Source of the DNA: Penicillium oxalicum
Lineage: Eukaryota; Ascomycota; Eurotiomycetes; Eurotiales; Aspergillaceae
Assembly (NCBI RefSeq): GCF_001723175.1
Contig: NC_064653.1
Location: forward strand, 2,542,001-2,606,000
DNA length: 64,000 nt
Direction of reading: 5' to 3'
Part shown: piece after piece, positions 46,812 to 59,259 of the stretch
Position numbering within the stretch: position 1 is the first letter of the stretch
Layout of the letters: each line of letters begins with the position of its first letter
The notes under the pieces: generated by a model
What the model saw: only the letters and a program-made list of their open reading frames with translations
Told to the model about the DNA's origin: nothing
Database searches by the model: none
Made by a program: the position numbers and the translations under genes

Positions 46812-47683
46812 CGAAGAAGTGTTTCCTTTCTCGATCTCGCCCAGGGTCATTCTTCAGGCTGGCTGGCTGGAAGCTGGAAGCCGGAAGCCGGACATGGATC
46901 TTGGTTAAGATTTCATGTGTAATTCCAGTTGTGTATCCATATTTTTCATTAGACGACGGGTCTCGGCGGTGAAAAAAAGAAAATTGAGACCAGGTCAATA
47001 CGATTTCAAGCGTCACATGGAATTTGGTTCAAGTGACGTTCACTTGACAATGACCTCTATTGTAGAACTCTCCTCTTTCATACCCCCCACATTGGAACAT
47101 CCTTCTGGCAAAATATCGAATCCCCGTTTCGAGTCTCTCTCATCGCAGTCCCAGTCACGCGTGAATTATCCATGAACCCTCTGCAGCTCAGCAAAAAGAA
47201 AAAAAAAATATTAATCAAGGAGTCCCCCCCAGAATAACCAATTTTTGATGTACCAGAAGCTCTCGGCATAAAATACGTTTTCTGAAGGGAATGATGGTTT
47301 CCCACCCTGCATTTATGTCTTTGTGATCCAGTTCAAAGGTAAATGCATGAAATCCGGTTCCAACAAACTGAAACTTCTAGTTTTCGGCCGGGGATACCCA
47401 GACAACGATATGATGAGAATAAGTTAACGTGCTCATGTCCGATGAAGCCCATTTCAAATTATGACAGAAGCTTGCATTCAAAATCGGAGGGAAAAATAAG
47501 ATTTCATTAATATTTGCATGTTCATCTAAAGGAATGTGTCTGGCTATGCACTCGGGTTTTCAAATATTATCAACATTATCATGCAGTGTCATCAACGGAG
47601 TCGATGCAGAGACGGTTCACGAGATTGATGACATCTCGAGACAATCGAATTCATCACGTGCATTGAGCAGAGAGAAGCTTCAT
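46812..47683. other. Convergent spacer
   Basis: The spacer lies between the P450 relic (+) and the small secreted protein gene (-). AT-rich and without a recognisable gene. Confidence 0.5.
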
Positions 47684-48121
47684 CTAAGGGAGAGCGTAGG
47701 GAGGGTAGCTCTGGTCAGGCTTGACAACATTGCCGCCCTCGACCTGCTTGTCGGTGTAAGCAGGGTAGGCGATCTGGCGGCTCTTGTTGTTGACCACGGC
47801 CAAGGTGGTGAAGCCATTGCCGGGACCGAATTGACCGCTCCAGCCTGAGGTGACGGTGTAGTCACCGCAGTTGACGGGTCCGCCGTTGGACTGGGAGGCC
47901 TTTTGGCCGGTCACGACGAGTGTGCAAGGGGTGGCGTTGCCGGAGCCGGGGTAGATGCCAAAGGTCCAGGTGCAGGAGGAGTCGTTGGCGGCGCAAACGC
48001 GCTTCATGTTCTGAATGGTCCACTGGGGGCTCTGAGCCATCATGGACTTGCCGCTGGCAGGAGCAGCGAGGGCCGCGGGGACGGCCAGGAGGGTAGCCAG
48101 GAGGACTTGAGTGAACTGCAT
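47684..48121 (-). CDS. Small secreted four-cysteine protein
   Basis: Intronless, 145 residues. A signal peptide (about 1-19, MQFTQVLLATLLAVPAALA) is followed by a compact domain with four cysteines (RVC, SSCTW, TPCTL, VNCGD), enough for two disulfide bonds, and many Gly, Asn and Thr residues. The sequence WTIQNMKRVC and the SGW-GQFGPGNGFTTLAVV core recall the widespread fungal family described as hypersensitive-response-inducing or elicitor-like small secreted proteins; I hold that name loosely. It is probably an abundant extracellular or cell-wall protein. Third-position bias to C supports good expression. The upstream region (48122-48300) is rich in A/G on the + strand, so pyrimidine-rich on the coding strand. 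Confidence 0.9.
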   Translation of the reverse strand: MQFTQVLLATLLAVPAALAAPASGKSMMAQSPQWTIQNMKRVCAANDSSCTWTFGIYPGSGNATPCTLVVTGQKASQSNGGPVNCGDYTVTSGWSGQFGPGNGFTTLAVVNNKSRQIAYPAYTDKQVEGGNVVKPDQSYPPYALP

Positions 48122-51100
48122 GTTGGCGATGTGGTGCGTTGGAAGAGAGATGTTAAAGCGAGGCTATTGATAGTGCGAGTGACTCGGATGGAATTGAGAT
48201 AATGGGATGGGAATGTTGATGTGTGATGGAGAGGAAATAGAGGGAGGGAAAGGTGGGAGATGATGAAGCTATTTAAGCCTTGATCTTGCTTCCCGATACT
48301 ATGCTCTACATCGAGTCTTCTCCAAGGGTCCTTGTCGGCTGTGCCAGCCAAGTGAAATCATCTCCGGTGGTGCTCAAAATAGATCGACGTCGAAGAAGGA
48401 ACGGCCGTCACTAGCGCAGAGAAGCTAAGAGAGGGCTGCGTCCCACAGCAACGTAGTCATCTTGACGTTGATGCACGCACTTGTGGTGCGGGGACTCGAT
48501 ATTTTTCTCCTCTACCAAGAAAAGCACCGGGCACGGCTGTACATGAGCGAGTGAGACATTTGTGTGGTGCACGGCGAGACACACAGCCCATGACGTTCTC
48601 CGCGTGGGTTGATGTATCATTCTCGGTCTCACCGCCCACCTCACGGGATCCGGGCAGAAAATGAGGAAAGCGGCATAGCGGGGCAGTTGAGACACGGGCA
48701 AAACCCACCCAATCACCAGTCCAGCGCCTGCAGGACACCCCGCGATCATCGTTGCCGTTGCTCCTCAGCCCGATTTCAGATGATCCACGTGCCGAGGAGA
48801 GATGAATTGGGCCATGCGCTTCTGTTTCCTGGATCTTCCCGACGGTACACATCAGGCCATTTTCCACGGATGCTGGATACGGCACAGACGAGAGCTTGCC
48901 GAGACACGAGACAACCGCATCAAATGTGCCCATTTCATGGGCTGCTGGTGGGTCACCACGCATCGCCACTGTCTCACCCGCTGTCTTGGCTCGTCACTCC
49001 ATCTCACGGCGCAAGACAGCAAATGAACGCGATGATTTCCCCGCAAGGATTCAGTGTTGGGTAGCTCCAAAAATTGCCTCAATCCATCAAAATGTCTCGC
49101 AGAATTTGAATATACGATATTCGCTGTAGACTGCTGCATTGAGATTACACAAAAGGCGACTCGAATTGCCTTGCCCGGGTGTGCTGCCGATCAAACCAGC
49201 ATGCACTTTCTGGAGATGCCAAGGAAGCCGAGGCAAACGCAGCATCAAGACAATGTGATATTCCACTCGAACTCTACTGTATATTGTATAGTGGATGCCA
49301 GGAAACACCAGACTGGAAGCGCGGATCCGGGCGTCGATGACCCGGTTGGGCCCTACAGTACTGTCGACTGATTCATGCAGGTTCGGAGTGGCCTAACTAC
49401 TAGACGCACGACCAAAGCCTAGCGCAGTGATGTATCGTCAGATGGTGGTGAGACAGAGACGGTTAAGTCCGCTCATCTGCAGGAAACTTGAAATGCCAAG
49501 CAGTGAGACTGTGCAACAACAACAACAACACCCTCCCCCCACTTCATTACCATGCCCCAAAGCCGGTGTTGACAATCGAAGGTCACTCCAGAAAACTGCA
49601 AAGCGACATCTGCGGCTGACAATTACCTCCCCGGAGCTCAAAAGTTCCTTGCTTTTCATGCGCTCTGTTGGGCCCTTCATCTACTCTTTCTGGAAGGCAC
49701 AAGATCAAGGGTCTGCTATTGGGAGCTCCATGCAGAAACTCGAAATGGTATCAATTCCTATTTGTATTTTGAGTTCGAGTCAAGAGACTCCTCACCCCGG
49801 ACTACAACCTGGAACACAATTCAACAAAAAGAAAAGGGGCAAAACGCAACAGAAAGATGTATATGTAGCAAAGTTTCATTCTACTTATCGCTCTTCACAC
49901 GTCGTCGCGGAGAAAAGGCTATCTCTATCCACATTACGTACAAAGAGGATTCAGCCGCACTTAGACGAGTGTCCAGGCAACCTACTCCGGATCGACATCA
50001 TTTCTACAGCCCGTCTGCAAGTCTGTATCTGCAGCTGTGTGCAGAGACTCACTGTGGCGATCGCCCACCTCGCCATGGATATGGTACGGGAAGGTTGGGA
50101 TCCCCGGGCTGGGTGATCGACTCGATGTGGGTCGGGGGACTAAATTTAGATCCATCAGGTCATTTCTGATGCCTGGAGAGGTACTGGGCCGTGACTACGG
50201 TAATTAGTGTTAACTCATCAGGTTTGACCCATATTTCAGAAAGGTTACCCAGACAAAATCATACCAGACTTTATGCATGTCTCATCTTCCAGCTCTCTCT
50301 CTCTATCTCTCTCTCTCTCTATCTCTCTCTCTCTCTCTCTCTTTCTCTCTTTCTTTTTCTCTCTCTCTTTTTCTCTCTCTCTTTTTCCCTCTCTCTCATC
50401 CCCATGGCTTTGCGCATAGAAGTGATGCGACCAAGACAGAAAGAATCCTAGAGGCAGGGGCAAGAACCCAACCCATGATAACCCTGATTTGAGAATTCCT
50501 GCCGCGAGTCTCTGTCAACTTAAGTGATTCCGAGTTATCCATTTTTCAACGTTGCCGCACCGCACTTGGAGATGTTATCTATGTAGTCACATGATCCACA
50601 AGGATAGATCGCCATGTCTCGCTCCCCGCTAATCTTTTCACCATCATCTCTTTCTCTCACCCTACCATGTAAGGGCATCTCTCACAGAAGAGAGATAAGT
50701 TGATAAGGTCGCAGAACCAACCCTGTCAGCAGATATAGAAGAACATTTGCGAGCAAGGTATTCCCACCGAGAGGAAATAGGTATTTGGTCAAACGCGACA
50801 TATGTGACCTTGCACATCTTACAATATGCGGTGTGTTTCGTCTTGTCTGTGGATACATGGACTCCTACATATTCTGTCCTGCGACAAGGGCAAGAGGGGG
50901 GTGAGTATTTTGGATATATTCCCTAGGTGCGTTGTTTCATAACGGCAGGGTTGCTAGAAGATGAATCTCATCTTGGTTCGGACATGGGTTTGTTTGAGCC
51001 TGAGCCTGGAGACGGGTATGAAGTCAGGTTGGTAGTGGATTAATTAAAGCGGAAAAGCGGATTTGGCTATGTGTAGTCCGCTAGACCAGAAATATTTCTA

Positions 51101-51520
51101 CTGGTTGTTGAAAGTCTTCCACCTCGGAATAAGGGATCATCTATGACCAAATACTTGGAGTCACAACAGTCAAATTAAATTCTGTAGACGGTTGGGCGAA
51201 CTGCATTCTCTGTCGTATGTCGGCTAAACTGATCGACCGTCCCGATCCTCCTGCACATCAAAGTACTGGGCTGGGGTGACCGAATCAAATGATTGAAATT
51301 CAATCTCCTACTTGACACGGTGCTCTGCAACTACCAAGGTTAGCTGGTACATTCCCCGACAGGCCCGGTAAAACCCAGAACGGAACCGCCGCCTCTAGGA
51401 ATATGGAAGAGAATGTTTACTCAGGACGATTCAGATTGCGTGGATCTGTCAGTTATATTAAGTAAGATAAAAAGAGCTGACAAGTCCCGCCAGGGTTTTC
51501 ACCAGGTCACGCTCAGCTGT
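48122..51520. other. 3.4-kb gene-poor region
   Basis: Open frames are short, overlap on both strands and show no domain. The longest (49427-50116, +) lacks a protein-like pattern. The left end is the promoter of the secreted protein. A CT-rich microsatellite lies within. Confidence 0.45.
50290..50398 (+). repeat. CT-rich microsatellite
   Basis: About 110 bases of imperfect (TC)n broken by A and by T or C runs. It creates long meaningless Ser/Leu and Glu/Arg frames. Confidence 0.92.
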
Positions 51521-53071
51521 TTAACGACCAAAGTGCTTCAGCTCCAGGTATCGAGCAGGCATATAAGAGAGGGCCGTCACAACAAAAGTGAATTCGTTGG
51601 CGACATCGCCACCAGCATCGCCAATCAACTTGGCCAGGGGTCCAATGAACCAGGTCTCATCCATCCCGACAACCCAGGCCACCACACCCAGACTAAAGGC
51701 AACCGCGGCGCCGAGTCCGAGAGGCAGACGAGCGGGGTCGTTCCACCCCTCCAGATCATAGTTGTCAAAGTTACCCTTGCGGAAGACGTAGTGCTCCTCG
51801 AGAAGAATCACAGCGTAACTAGTACACCAGTATCCCAGGAGAGACAGGAAGTTTTGCAGGTAGGTGTTGAGCTTTTGCCGGCCACCAATGGCCAGCGCGA
51901 GAATGCAGACGAAGCAGAAGATGGTCCAGAGGAAACGGGGGACGCGGGCAAAGGGGCGTGACAACTGTTGGAAGGAGATGGCTGAACTGTAGATACTGAT
52001 GACGTTGACGTTGATGCCGGAGAGAACGAGTAGGGTCAAGAGGAACTTGGCGAATCCTCGGGGGTAGAGCATATCTTGGATGAGATACCCGAGACCCTCT
52101 TCATACGAGTTGTTCCAGTCGGGCTTGTTCTTCAGAGCGGAAGCCACAACGCAGCCGGCGATCATGCCGATGGAGGTTGGAAGAGCGATGCCAAAAGTGG
52201 TCATGAAGAAGACCTTGACACGGCTGACGTTGGTGGGGTAGTGGACGTAATAGTCACTGGCCATGGTGCACCATGAAGCACTCGAGCCGTAAACGACAGC
52301 AATCAGGCTCAGAACCGCAGCAGCGAGGTTTGCACCAGTATCAGTGGCCGGGGCGGTGTTGTCCGCATACTTGCCCGTCTGGCCAAAGATGATCATGAAA
52401 ATGACAAAAAAGACAATCCAAGCCCATCTCTCATAGATGAGAATCGCCTTCAGTCCAACAAAGGAGATGATCAGGGCGACCACTGCCAAAATGACAATAC
52501 CCAGGATCAGAGAGACGTGTCCATCTGAAACTGCAGTCAAGGCCAAACCTCCGGTGATGCAGGAAACGGCGGCCCAGCCCATCTGCTGGATTGCATTGAG
52601 CAGGGCGACGAGCTTGTTCGGCCACCAACCAAAACTATACCGACTCACACTGATCTGACGCAGACCTGTTGCAGCGCCAAAGGTGGCACAGAAGCCGCTC
52701 AGCGAGGCAGCCAGAATGGAAGCAAAGATCGTGATCAAGATTGACTGCTTCAAACTTAGGCCAAACTCCCATCCGAGGAAGCCCGTGGCAAAACAGGAGG
52801 TGTTCATGGTTCCACTGGCCCACAGCAGGGCCATTGACAACTCCTCCACCCAGTGAACCTTTTTCTTGTCCTCGGGGCGCTTGCGTGCGATCGCCTCAGA
52901 TTCGATGCCCAGCTTATTATCCATTCTGGCCTCCAGTGCCCGCATCTTGGCCATCACACCAGTCCCACCCGCCAGGACTGCATTCCGCTCGCCGGACGTC
53001 GAATCCAACGAGTTTTGCTCCGCGGAGGGGTACTTGACCTCAGTGAGGCCCTTTTCTGGATCGTACGCCAT
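51521..53071 (-). CDS. fcyB: Purine-cytosine permease, NCS1 family
   Basis: Intronless, 516 residues with the ATG at 53071; the open frame extends 29 codons further upstream, but MAYDPEKGLTEVKYP fits the soluble N-terminus of the family. A hydrophilic N-terminus with RALEARMDNKLGIESEAIARK is followed by twelve membrane helices. Family marks include the helix-1 segment with WASGTMNTSCFATGFLGWEFGLS, SVSRYSFGWWPNK, YGSSASWCTMASDYYVHYP, and LSGINVNVISIYSSAISFQ. FcyB and yeast Fcy2 import cytosine, adenine, guanine and hypoxanthine with protons at the plasma membrane. The name fcyB follows the Aspergillus orthologue group and should be confirmed by phylogeny. Confidence 0.93.
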   Translation of the reverse strand: MAYDPEKGLTEVKYPSAEQNSLDSTSGERNAVLAGGTGVMAKMRALEARMDNKLGIESEAIARKRPEDKKKVHWVEELSMALLWASGTMNTSCFATGFLGWEFGLSLKQSILITIFASILAASLSGFCATFGAATGLRQISVSRYSFGWWPNKLVALLNAIQQMGWAAVSCITGGLALTAVSDGHVSLILGIVILAVVALIISFVGLKAILIYERWAWIVFFVIFMIIFGQTGKYADNTAPATDTGANLAAAVLSLIAVVYGSSASWCTMASDYYVHYPTNVSRVKVFFMTTFGIALPTSIGMIAGCVVASALKNKPDWNNSYEEGLGYLIQDMLYPRGFAKFLLTLLVLSGINVNVISIYSSAISFQQLSRPFARVPRFLWTIFCFVCILALAIGGRQKLNTYLQNFLSLLGYWCTSYAVILLEEHYVFRKGNFDNYDLEGWNDPARLPLGLGAAVAFSLGVVAWVVGMDETWFIGPLAKLIGDAGGDVANEFTFVVTALSYMPARYLELKHFGR

Positions 53072-55043
53072 GACAGCTAATTCCGGCGGTGTCTGGGCTG
53101 AGTGAAAGACCCGGAGGCGAAGCCAGCGACACGAAAAAAAGACGAAGCTGAAAGGCAACCGTGAAATTCACACCACGACACACACGGGGCTGTGGGGAGT
53201 TATAAGCTGTATTGTGGGGAGGAGAGATAAGACTCTGGTGCTTGGGGGCAGCAGATATCGTCGCGCCAACGAGTGACATTATCTCTCACCCAATTGCAAT
53301 CCGTTGAATGATACGGACAATCGGCCATGGAGGCCCATGATAGGCAGCGCAAAAGCTTAGCGCGCCCCTAGGACCTTTCTCAGAGTGGACAGTCTTACTG
53401 TCGAGAGGGTCCATGAGCCTGGCTGGACTGGTTCTGCTGTGGATGAGACTCGGGTTTGCCACTTCCTGATTTGCTTTTTCTTTCGTTCCCATATTCTCTC
53501 TTCCACTCTCCTTCTTTTCCCCTTATCGTCTTTCCTATTTCGGCGCCGAGTTGGGCGAACTCTTACGCCACGTTAGAGGCCTATTGGTCGATTCCGCGGG
53601 CTGGTTGCGGAGTTCCGGCTCCTACAAAAGTCAAAGAGACGTGGGAACCCACGTGAGTTGCGGATAGGATCGAAATGTTGGTTCTGGCGTGTCGCGTGCG
53701 GTTTGCATTTTAGGAGTATGGTCGTCTACACCGGCATGATGGTACAAAATATACCATCGTTCATGCTCAGCTGAAGAGGCAGGCGATGCGAAGGGTCCCA
53801 AATGCAAGTCAGGTCCAACAAAGCGTCCATTTGCAGCGATGATTCTTCAAGCGAGTGAACGGGTGGTCTTTTGGGGTTCCTGGGCCAAGGCTTGCCCAGA
53901 GAATTTCAAAAGGCTTGCCTAAAAGAAGCTTCGTCTCACGCGCCGATTCCCGCCCGATCTGGTCCTCGGGTATCATTCCTCTGGAAATAACCTGCATCGT
54001 ATCACACACACAATCGAAATTGGACCACCCGACAGAGCCGAATTGTCTCGGGCTGAAAATGATGTCCTCTAGTTAGATTCGCATGCACTTTAATTTCCGT
54101 ATATGTTGGAGATATCCCACCCCTTCTCAGATCTCAAACATTTTGAGCTTCTGCATCGCACGTGCGGTCGGAAAATGCCCAGTCCCAGCCGGAAGCCACA
54201 CCATGCGGCTGGCGTCGGGCTGCGGCGTCGGACTAGGGTGAACAAAAGGCCGATAAGGTCGAAGGTACCAGGCAAGCCTGGTAGTAGACGCTTACCTATT
54301 TCCGCGTCACATTTACTACGGCCAACGAATCTACCACAGGACACTGAATACGACTGGTTCGGATGCAGAGCTTCAGATCGATATATTGTGGACATGCTCG
54401 GTGGGAAAACTCTATTATATGCATGTGTATGTATCTCTGGCATAGACAGATTCCAACTTAGGTACAATGATTCAAGTCCCGTCGGGACTTTTCCCATTCA
54501 AAGTGATCGGTCTTGCAGAGGTTTCATGGGTAAGAAGGCCGAACATTATCTCGAGTTACCAGGTCGACGGCTGCGCGCAACCTGGCTAGCACATAGGTAT
54601 ATCTCTATTTAGGTTCCTCTCTGTGCCATGTATGACTCGACCATTATGTGTTCCCCTTCTTTCCTACCATCATTCATGAGTCATGATGGATTAGCAATTG
54701 CCAGCGCCCGCTAGCAGATGCTAAGCAATACGCCAGCAGTACACTTTGCCTATTTGATAGATCCTCTACTATGGGCTTGAGGGCTCTGAGTATGAAGCCA
54801 CCCTAGAAGAAGGTGCTTCGATCGAGTACCCAGGTACTCACTGGTGTCCTTGTCAGCAAGCCCAGCCCCCACCTTTTTGAGCTGATCGCTTGACCGTCTC
54901 AGCCTTGACGTTGAAACTCTGTCCTCTGGTCTAAACTTTACCCTTTGCAACCTACTCCCAGCGGATATACAGATTTGAGACACAACCGACCGAGCTGTCC
55001 GCACCTTTCTGTACTCAACCGCAATCTTGTTGATACCGCCGTC
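53072..55043. other. Intergenic region
   Basis: Two kilobases without a supported gene. It holds the promoters of the divergent permease (-) and acetyltransferase (+). A C/T-rich stretch lies near 53470-53540. The 54103-54612 open frame has no recognisable features. Confidence 0.5.
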
Positions 55044-55682
55044 ATGGCCGCGGACGAGACTTTCTCGCCTTTTCCTCCTGAGTTTGCAATCGCAACGGAG
55101 CGTCTTTCTATTCAGCCCTTGGACCCGGACAATCCCACTCATTGCGAGTTTTTGGTTCGACTATGGAACACAGATGACTTTATCCAATCAAGCGGCAAGA
55201 CGAGTATCGATTCGCCCGAGAAAGCCGCGGCGTTCATTCGACGGCGGGTACTCGCAGACTATGCTCGCAACCGACATGGCCAATTTTTGGTGTCTCGCGT
55301 CGAAGATAACCACCCCGCAAAGCTTATCGGATGCGTATCGCTCATGAAAGGGTCCCCGCCTGGCCCGCACTATCTGGCGCCCGACATTGGATTCACAATC
55401 TTGCCCGAAGAAAGTGGAAACGGCTTCGCCACTGAAGCCGCCAGGGGGCTTGTTGACTGGGCTCGGCTCGAGCTGGGCATACACGCGGTCTTTGGGTTCT
55501 GTGGGGTAGACAACGTGCGCAGTCGCAGAGTCCTTGAGAAAGTGGGCATGGTATACCGAGGGTCAGCGGCACTGCGCGTCTTTGCTGATCAACAAAGTGC
55601 AGTTTACGTTCTGCCCAGCATGGACAAGGATCTGAGTGTTTACAATTTGACTGAAGAGCTCCATGACAACAACAACCAGTGA
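55044..55682 (+). CDS. GNAT-family N-acetyltransferase
   Basis: Intronless, 212 residues, with the ATG at 55044 chosen because the conserved ATERLSIQPLDPDNPTHCEFLVRLWN region follows closely; the frame is open 33 codons upstream. The protein is of the RimJ/RimL type. The acetyl-CoA loop is EESGNGFATEAARGLV (about 55410-55455), followed by the NVRSRRVLEKVGM segment. It moves an acetyl group from acetyl-CoA to an unknown amine, possibly a small molecule or protein N-terminus. Neighbours give no functional hint. Confidence 0.88.
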   Translation: MAADETFSPFPPEFAIATERLSIQPLDPDNPTHCEFLVRLWNTDDFIQSSGKTSIDSPEKAAAFIRRRVLADYARNRHGQFLVSRVEDNHPAKLIGCVSLMKGSPPGPHYLAPDIGFTILPEESGNGFATEAARGLVDWARLELGIHAVFGFCGVDNVRSRRVLEKVGMVYRGSAALRVFADQQSAVYVLPSMDKDLSVYNLTEELHDNNNQ

Positions 55683-56468
55683 CTCGGAGTCTTCTAGGCC
55701 ACTTTTGTCAAGATCACGGTCCAAAGGGAGATCTGATCATTTTGATCCATGCGCGTCCAGCTTTTGAGATGTGCCAGTGGCAGCCTTGGCTCCAGTTGCG
55801 CGAAGATGGGCCGTGTACATGATTGACTGCCACCTGATGGAGCAATCACGTGCCCAGCTTTGATCGTTCGCCCAATGCTCCGTAAAAGATCATGTCCATC
55901 ACCGAAGGACGGTAGAAGGGGACGGAGAGGAGAATTCCATTGTTATTTTAAGAGGCTTGCTATACAGACCATTTGACATACTAAATTCAAGACAATATCC
56001 AGTGCGCAGCTTCCCTAGACAACGACGCCCCTCTTACCAATCGCTGAGCACCCCATAGCTCCTGTAAACGATCCATTTTGATACTGGCTGTCTTGATCTT
56101 TTGCGGGTCCATCGAACCGTCGCGATGCAGCCTGAAGGCGGTCGGCCCAGATCAGCTCACAAGAATGGGGCAAAATGGTCACCGCCCAACCCACACTTTG
56201 TCGAATGGCGGGCACACTCTCACCTCCCCTCGAATCAGCGGTCCATCCCACCCCACCTCTTTTCCACCGCTGATTGTGAACATCCGCCGCGAGCAGTCTC
56301 TACACGGCATCCGTACTGTCTACCGCAGTTGCAGTTGGGGCGCGCAGCACCCCGGGGCCGATAAACTCCCACCTTTCGGCGCTGCCCACCTCTCCAACCC
56401 ACCCTCACCCCCCCAACTCCGTCAACTTTACCTGAACGGATTCCGTTTCCAGATTTCAAATGGGTACC
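55683..56468. other. Intergenic region
   Basis: No supported gene. It lies upstream of the casein kinase II beta gene and should hold its promoter. Confidence 0.5.
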
Positions 56469-57588
56469 ATGATGGAGGAATTCCATAGCGAGACAGACAG
56501 CGATTACACAAGCTACTGGCGAGACTGGGTAAGTCATGACCGCTCTGAGAGTCGCGATAGCTCTCCGAACTCTGTTCGCGAAAGTGATTGAGGACCCTTG
56601 TATCTGCAATCCGTCGCGCTTGGTTGCGCACTCGTTGTGGAATATTGTCCCTGTACTCTGCCCGTCGGACCTGACTTATGGGTAGCCAAGCAGCGAGGGT
56701 GCCTAGCCTGCGTATCAATTTTCTCATTTGGTCGCAATGTTTCGGTAGATCCGGAAGACCATGCTGATCATCTCCTCCCCGTAGTTTGTCTCATCGCGAG
56801 GAAATGAATATTTCTGTGAAATCGACGAAGATTATTTGACCGACAGATTTAATCTGACTGGACTGAACACCGAAGTCTCCTATTACCAGTATGCACTAGA
56901 CCTGGTCACCGACGTTTTCGACCTCGACGCCGACGATGACCTCCGCGAACAAATTGAGAAAGCAGCTCGCCACCTTTATGGGTTGGTTCATGCTCGTTAT
57001 ATTGTAACGACCCGTGGCTTGGCCAAAATGGTGAGTTGGAGAGCCTGGACATCTGAGCACCTCTCCCCGGATCACCCAGAGCTAATCCCGTCACAGCTGG
57101 ACAAATACAAGAAATGCGACTTTGGGAAATGTCCTCGCGTGCTGTGCGAAGGACACCCTCTCCTGCCCATGGGCCAGCACGACTTACCGAACATGAGCAC
57201 CGTCAAGCTTTATTGTCCCAAGTGCGAGGATATCTATAACCCTAAATCATCCCGCCACGCCTCAATTGACGGCGCCTACTTCGGCACCTCATTCCACTCC
57301 ATCTTGTTTCAAGTCTACCCCGCCCTGAACCCGGAGAAGAGTCTGCGTCGCTATGAGCCACGGATCTACGGGTTCAAGGTTCACGCCGCTGCTGCGCTTG
57401 CTCGCTGGCAGGACAGCTGTCGGGAAGACTTGCAAGAGCGTCTTGGCGAATTCGGCATGAGTCACAAATTCGTTGAAGAGAGTGACAGTGAGGAAGAGAA
57501 TTTCGAATATGGGGAAGAGAACGAGCCCGCCAGGACTGAAAAGGTTGCTGGGGATGGGGCTTCGGGCCGGATGGACCTAGGCAACTGA
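56469..57588 (+). CDS. CKB1: Casein kinase II regulatory (beta) subunit
   Basis: Three exons: 56469-56528, 56785-57030 and 57097-57588, 265 residues (264 from the second ATG at 56472). Exon 1 gives MEEFHSETDSDYTSYWRDW; the join gives [28 protein letters not shown], the universal CK2-beta start. The zinc-binding dimer domain has CDFGKCPRVLCEGHPLLP and VKLYCPKCEDIYNPKSSRH; GAYFGTSF follows and the tail is acidic (ESDSEEENFEYGEENE). It forms the tetrameric CK2 kinase with two alpha chains, in nucleus and cytosol. The first intron is 256 bases, long for this window. Confidence 0.96.
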
Positions 57589-58129
57589 TTCTTGTGTCTT
57601 TTATATCACCCACCAAACCTATCGTGTTCCACGCATCCAACCATAAACCCCTGGCGCAAATGGGATATGTTTTTCTTTCCTGGTGCATCGGTCCCCCTTC
57701 ACATGCTTTACGACTAATGGCGTTATCAAGTCCCGCATGGCGTGGCTCATATCTGTCTTCTATAAACAATGTATCTACATCATGTCCCACACGAACCTCG
57801 AAATGATAAAGACTGATTCACATCAAGAAAAGACCCTGTATCGGTCACCGATTCCATGGACGTGGAGCAGATCACTCAGCAGAAGTCGTACGGTCAGTCC
57901 GCTGATTGCAACCCAGGTTGTAGGCGATGTTACGATGAAGAGAAGACCTGATGGTCCTTGTTGTCATCAGCCGAGGGAGGTCGAACCGACAGAGCGTCCT
58001 GCCTCAGATGCCTGCACGTGCCAAAAGTCGTCCTGCGCCTGCTCCTCCTTTCCCTATAACAACACCGATCCCGATCTCCAGTCTTCTCCTTTCTCTCCAT
58101 CACCTGCCTTCAGGTCCACATGCTTCTCA
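57589..58129. other. Convergent 3' spacer
   Basis: The spacer lies between the CK2-beta gene (+) and the kynurenine formamidase gene (-). It should hold their 3' UTRs. No gene seen. Confidence 0.5.
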
Positions 58130-59259
58130 TCAGAATCGCGGCCGTGCAGCAGACTTCGGAGAAAGTCCCATCTCCGATAATTCCGAGAAGGTCAGGCTAA
58201 TGGCGCGGGCAAGCTCCTCGCCCTTCTTCCATGCATCGTCGTGTGCTCCACTGATCGCAAGTATCTTGACTCGACGTTCGCGTGATGACAGTTCTTCCTT
58301 CTCGATTTGCGCCTCGCGCCCCTCCCAAGCGCGAAGACACTCCCTCATCGCCTCCAGTTGGGCTCGCTCCACCAGCTCGTCGTCATCAGAATGCACCAGC
58401 ATGGCCAGTCGTCCAGTCTTCCACCCTCCCTCCACTCCTCGCGAGCCAACCATCTGAGCCGGCGAGACCGCATCCCAGACAGTCTCGTCCGACCCGAATG
58501 CCGCTTCCACAAATTGCCGGTACTCGGGAATCTCCCGGTGCGACTCCACAATCGCGCGCAGGTCATAAATCCCAGCCACGCCGATGATGGCCGCTGGAAG
58601 CGCTGCCAAGCGCGGCGGGAGTGGTTCGGGAGATGAGCTCACTGGCTCCGTGTCTACATCACAGTCATTGGTGCCTTTGTCGGAGAGCTGCTCACGATGT
58701 CCTGCGATCGCGCCCATAACCGCCTGAAAGGCGAGAGTGGCACCACAGCTGTGGCCTACCAGGATATATCGCTGTCCAAAGTCGTAAGTATTTTGGAGGA
58801 ATGCCAATGCCGCTTCGACATCGCGGATATGATCCGGATGTCTTGCATTGCGATAGTCTTCTGGAGATGTGGTGTCCTGGTCCTGAGGAAACTTCGCGCT
58901 CGCGCTGAGTCGGTAGTTGATCGACGCAAAGCCAGAGATCGGAAGATTGGGGTCGGCTTCGAGGATGGACTGGGTGGTTTGGAAAGATTCCGCTATGATT
59001 CTGGGATCGCGCCAAGCACCACCATGGATGTAGCTGTCACCAATTCATGATCTCAGTGCTCTGATTCTTGCTGCTCTGCGGTGATCTTCATTTTTTTCTT
59101 TCGGGGGACGCGCTGATAGGAATGCGGGGATGGGATGGTAGGTCATTCGTACATGATCCAATAGCCGCCCTTCTGTTCTCCACGAGGCTCGACCACCACA
59201 CTTTGCAACGAGTGGTTCCGCCCGTAAAACAGCTTCCTTTTCATTTGTTTGACCTCCAT
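58130..59259 (-). CDS. BNA7: Kynurenine formamidase (alpha/beta-hydrolase)
   Basis: Two exons on the minus strand, 59259-59153 and 59033-58130, 336 residues; a second ATG at 59244 would shorten it by five. The intron is GTACGA...GTGACAG and its join makes the oxyanion motif YIHGGAWRDP. Landmarks are HGGAW, the nucleophile elbow GHSCGAT (about 58750), and the late HDDAWKK segment carrying the catalytic His. A Ser/Glu/Pro-rich insert near 58640-58680 lengthens a loop. The enzyme hydrolyses N-formylkynurenine to kynurenine and formate in the tryptophan-to-NAD pathway. The eIF3h gene is divergent, with about 530 bases between starts. Confidence 0.9.

Noticed and set aside
49427..50116. 229-codon open frame
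   Set aside because: No domain; low-complexity Gln/Pro stretch and no splice or start context that stands out.
50191..50492. Ser/Leu-rich and Glu/Arg-rich frames
   Set aside because: Products of the CT microsatellite read in different frames.
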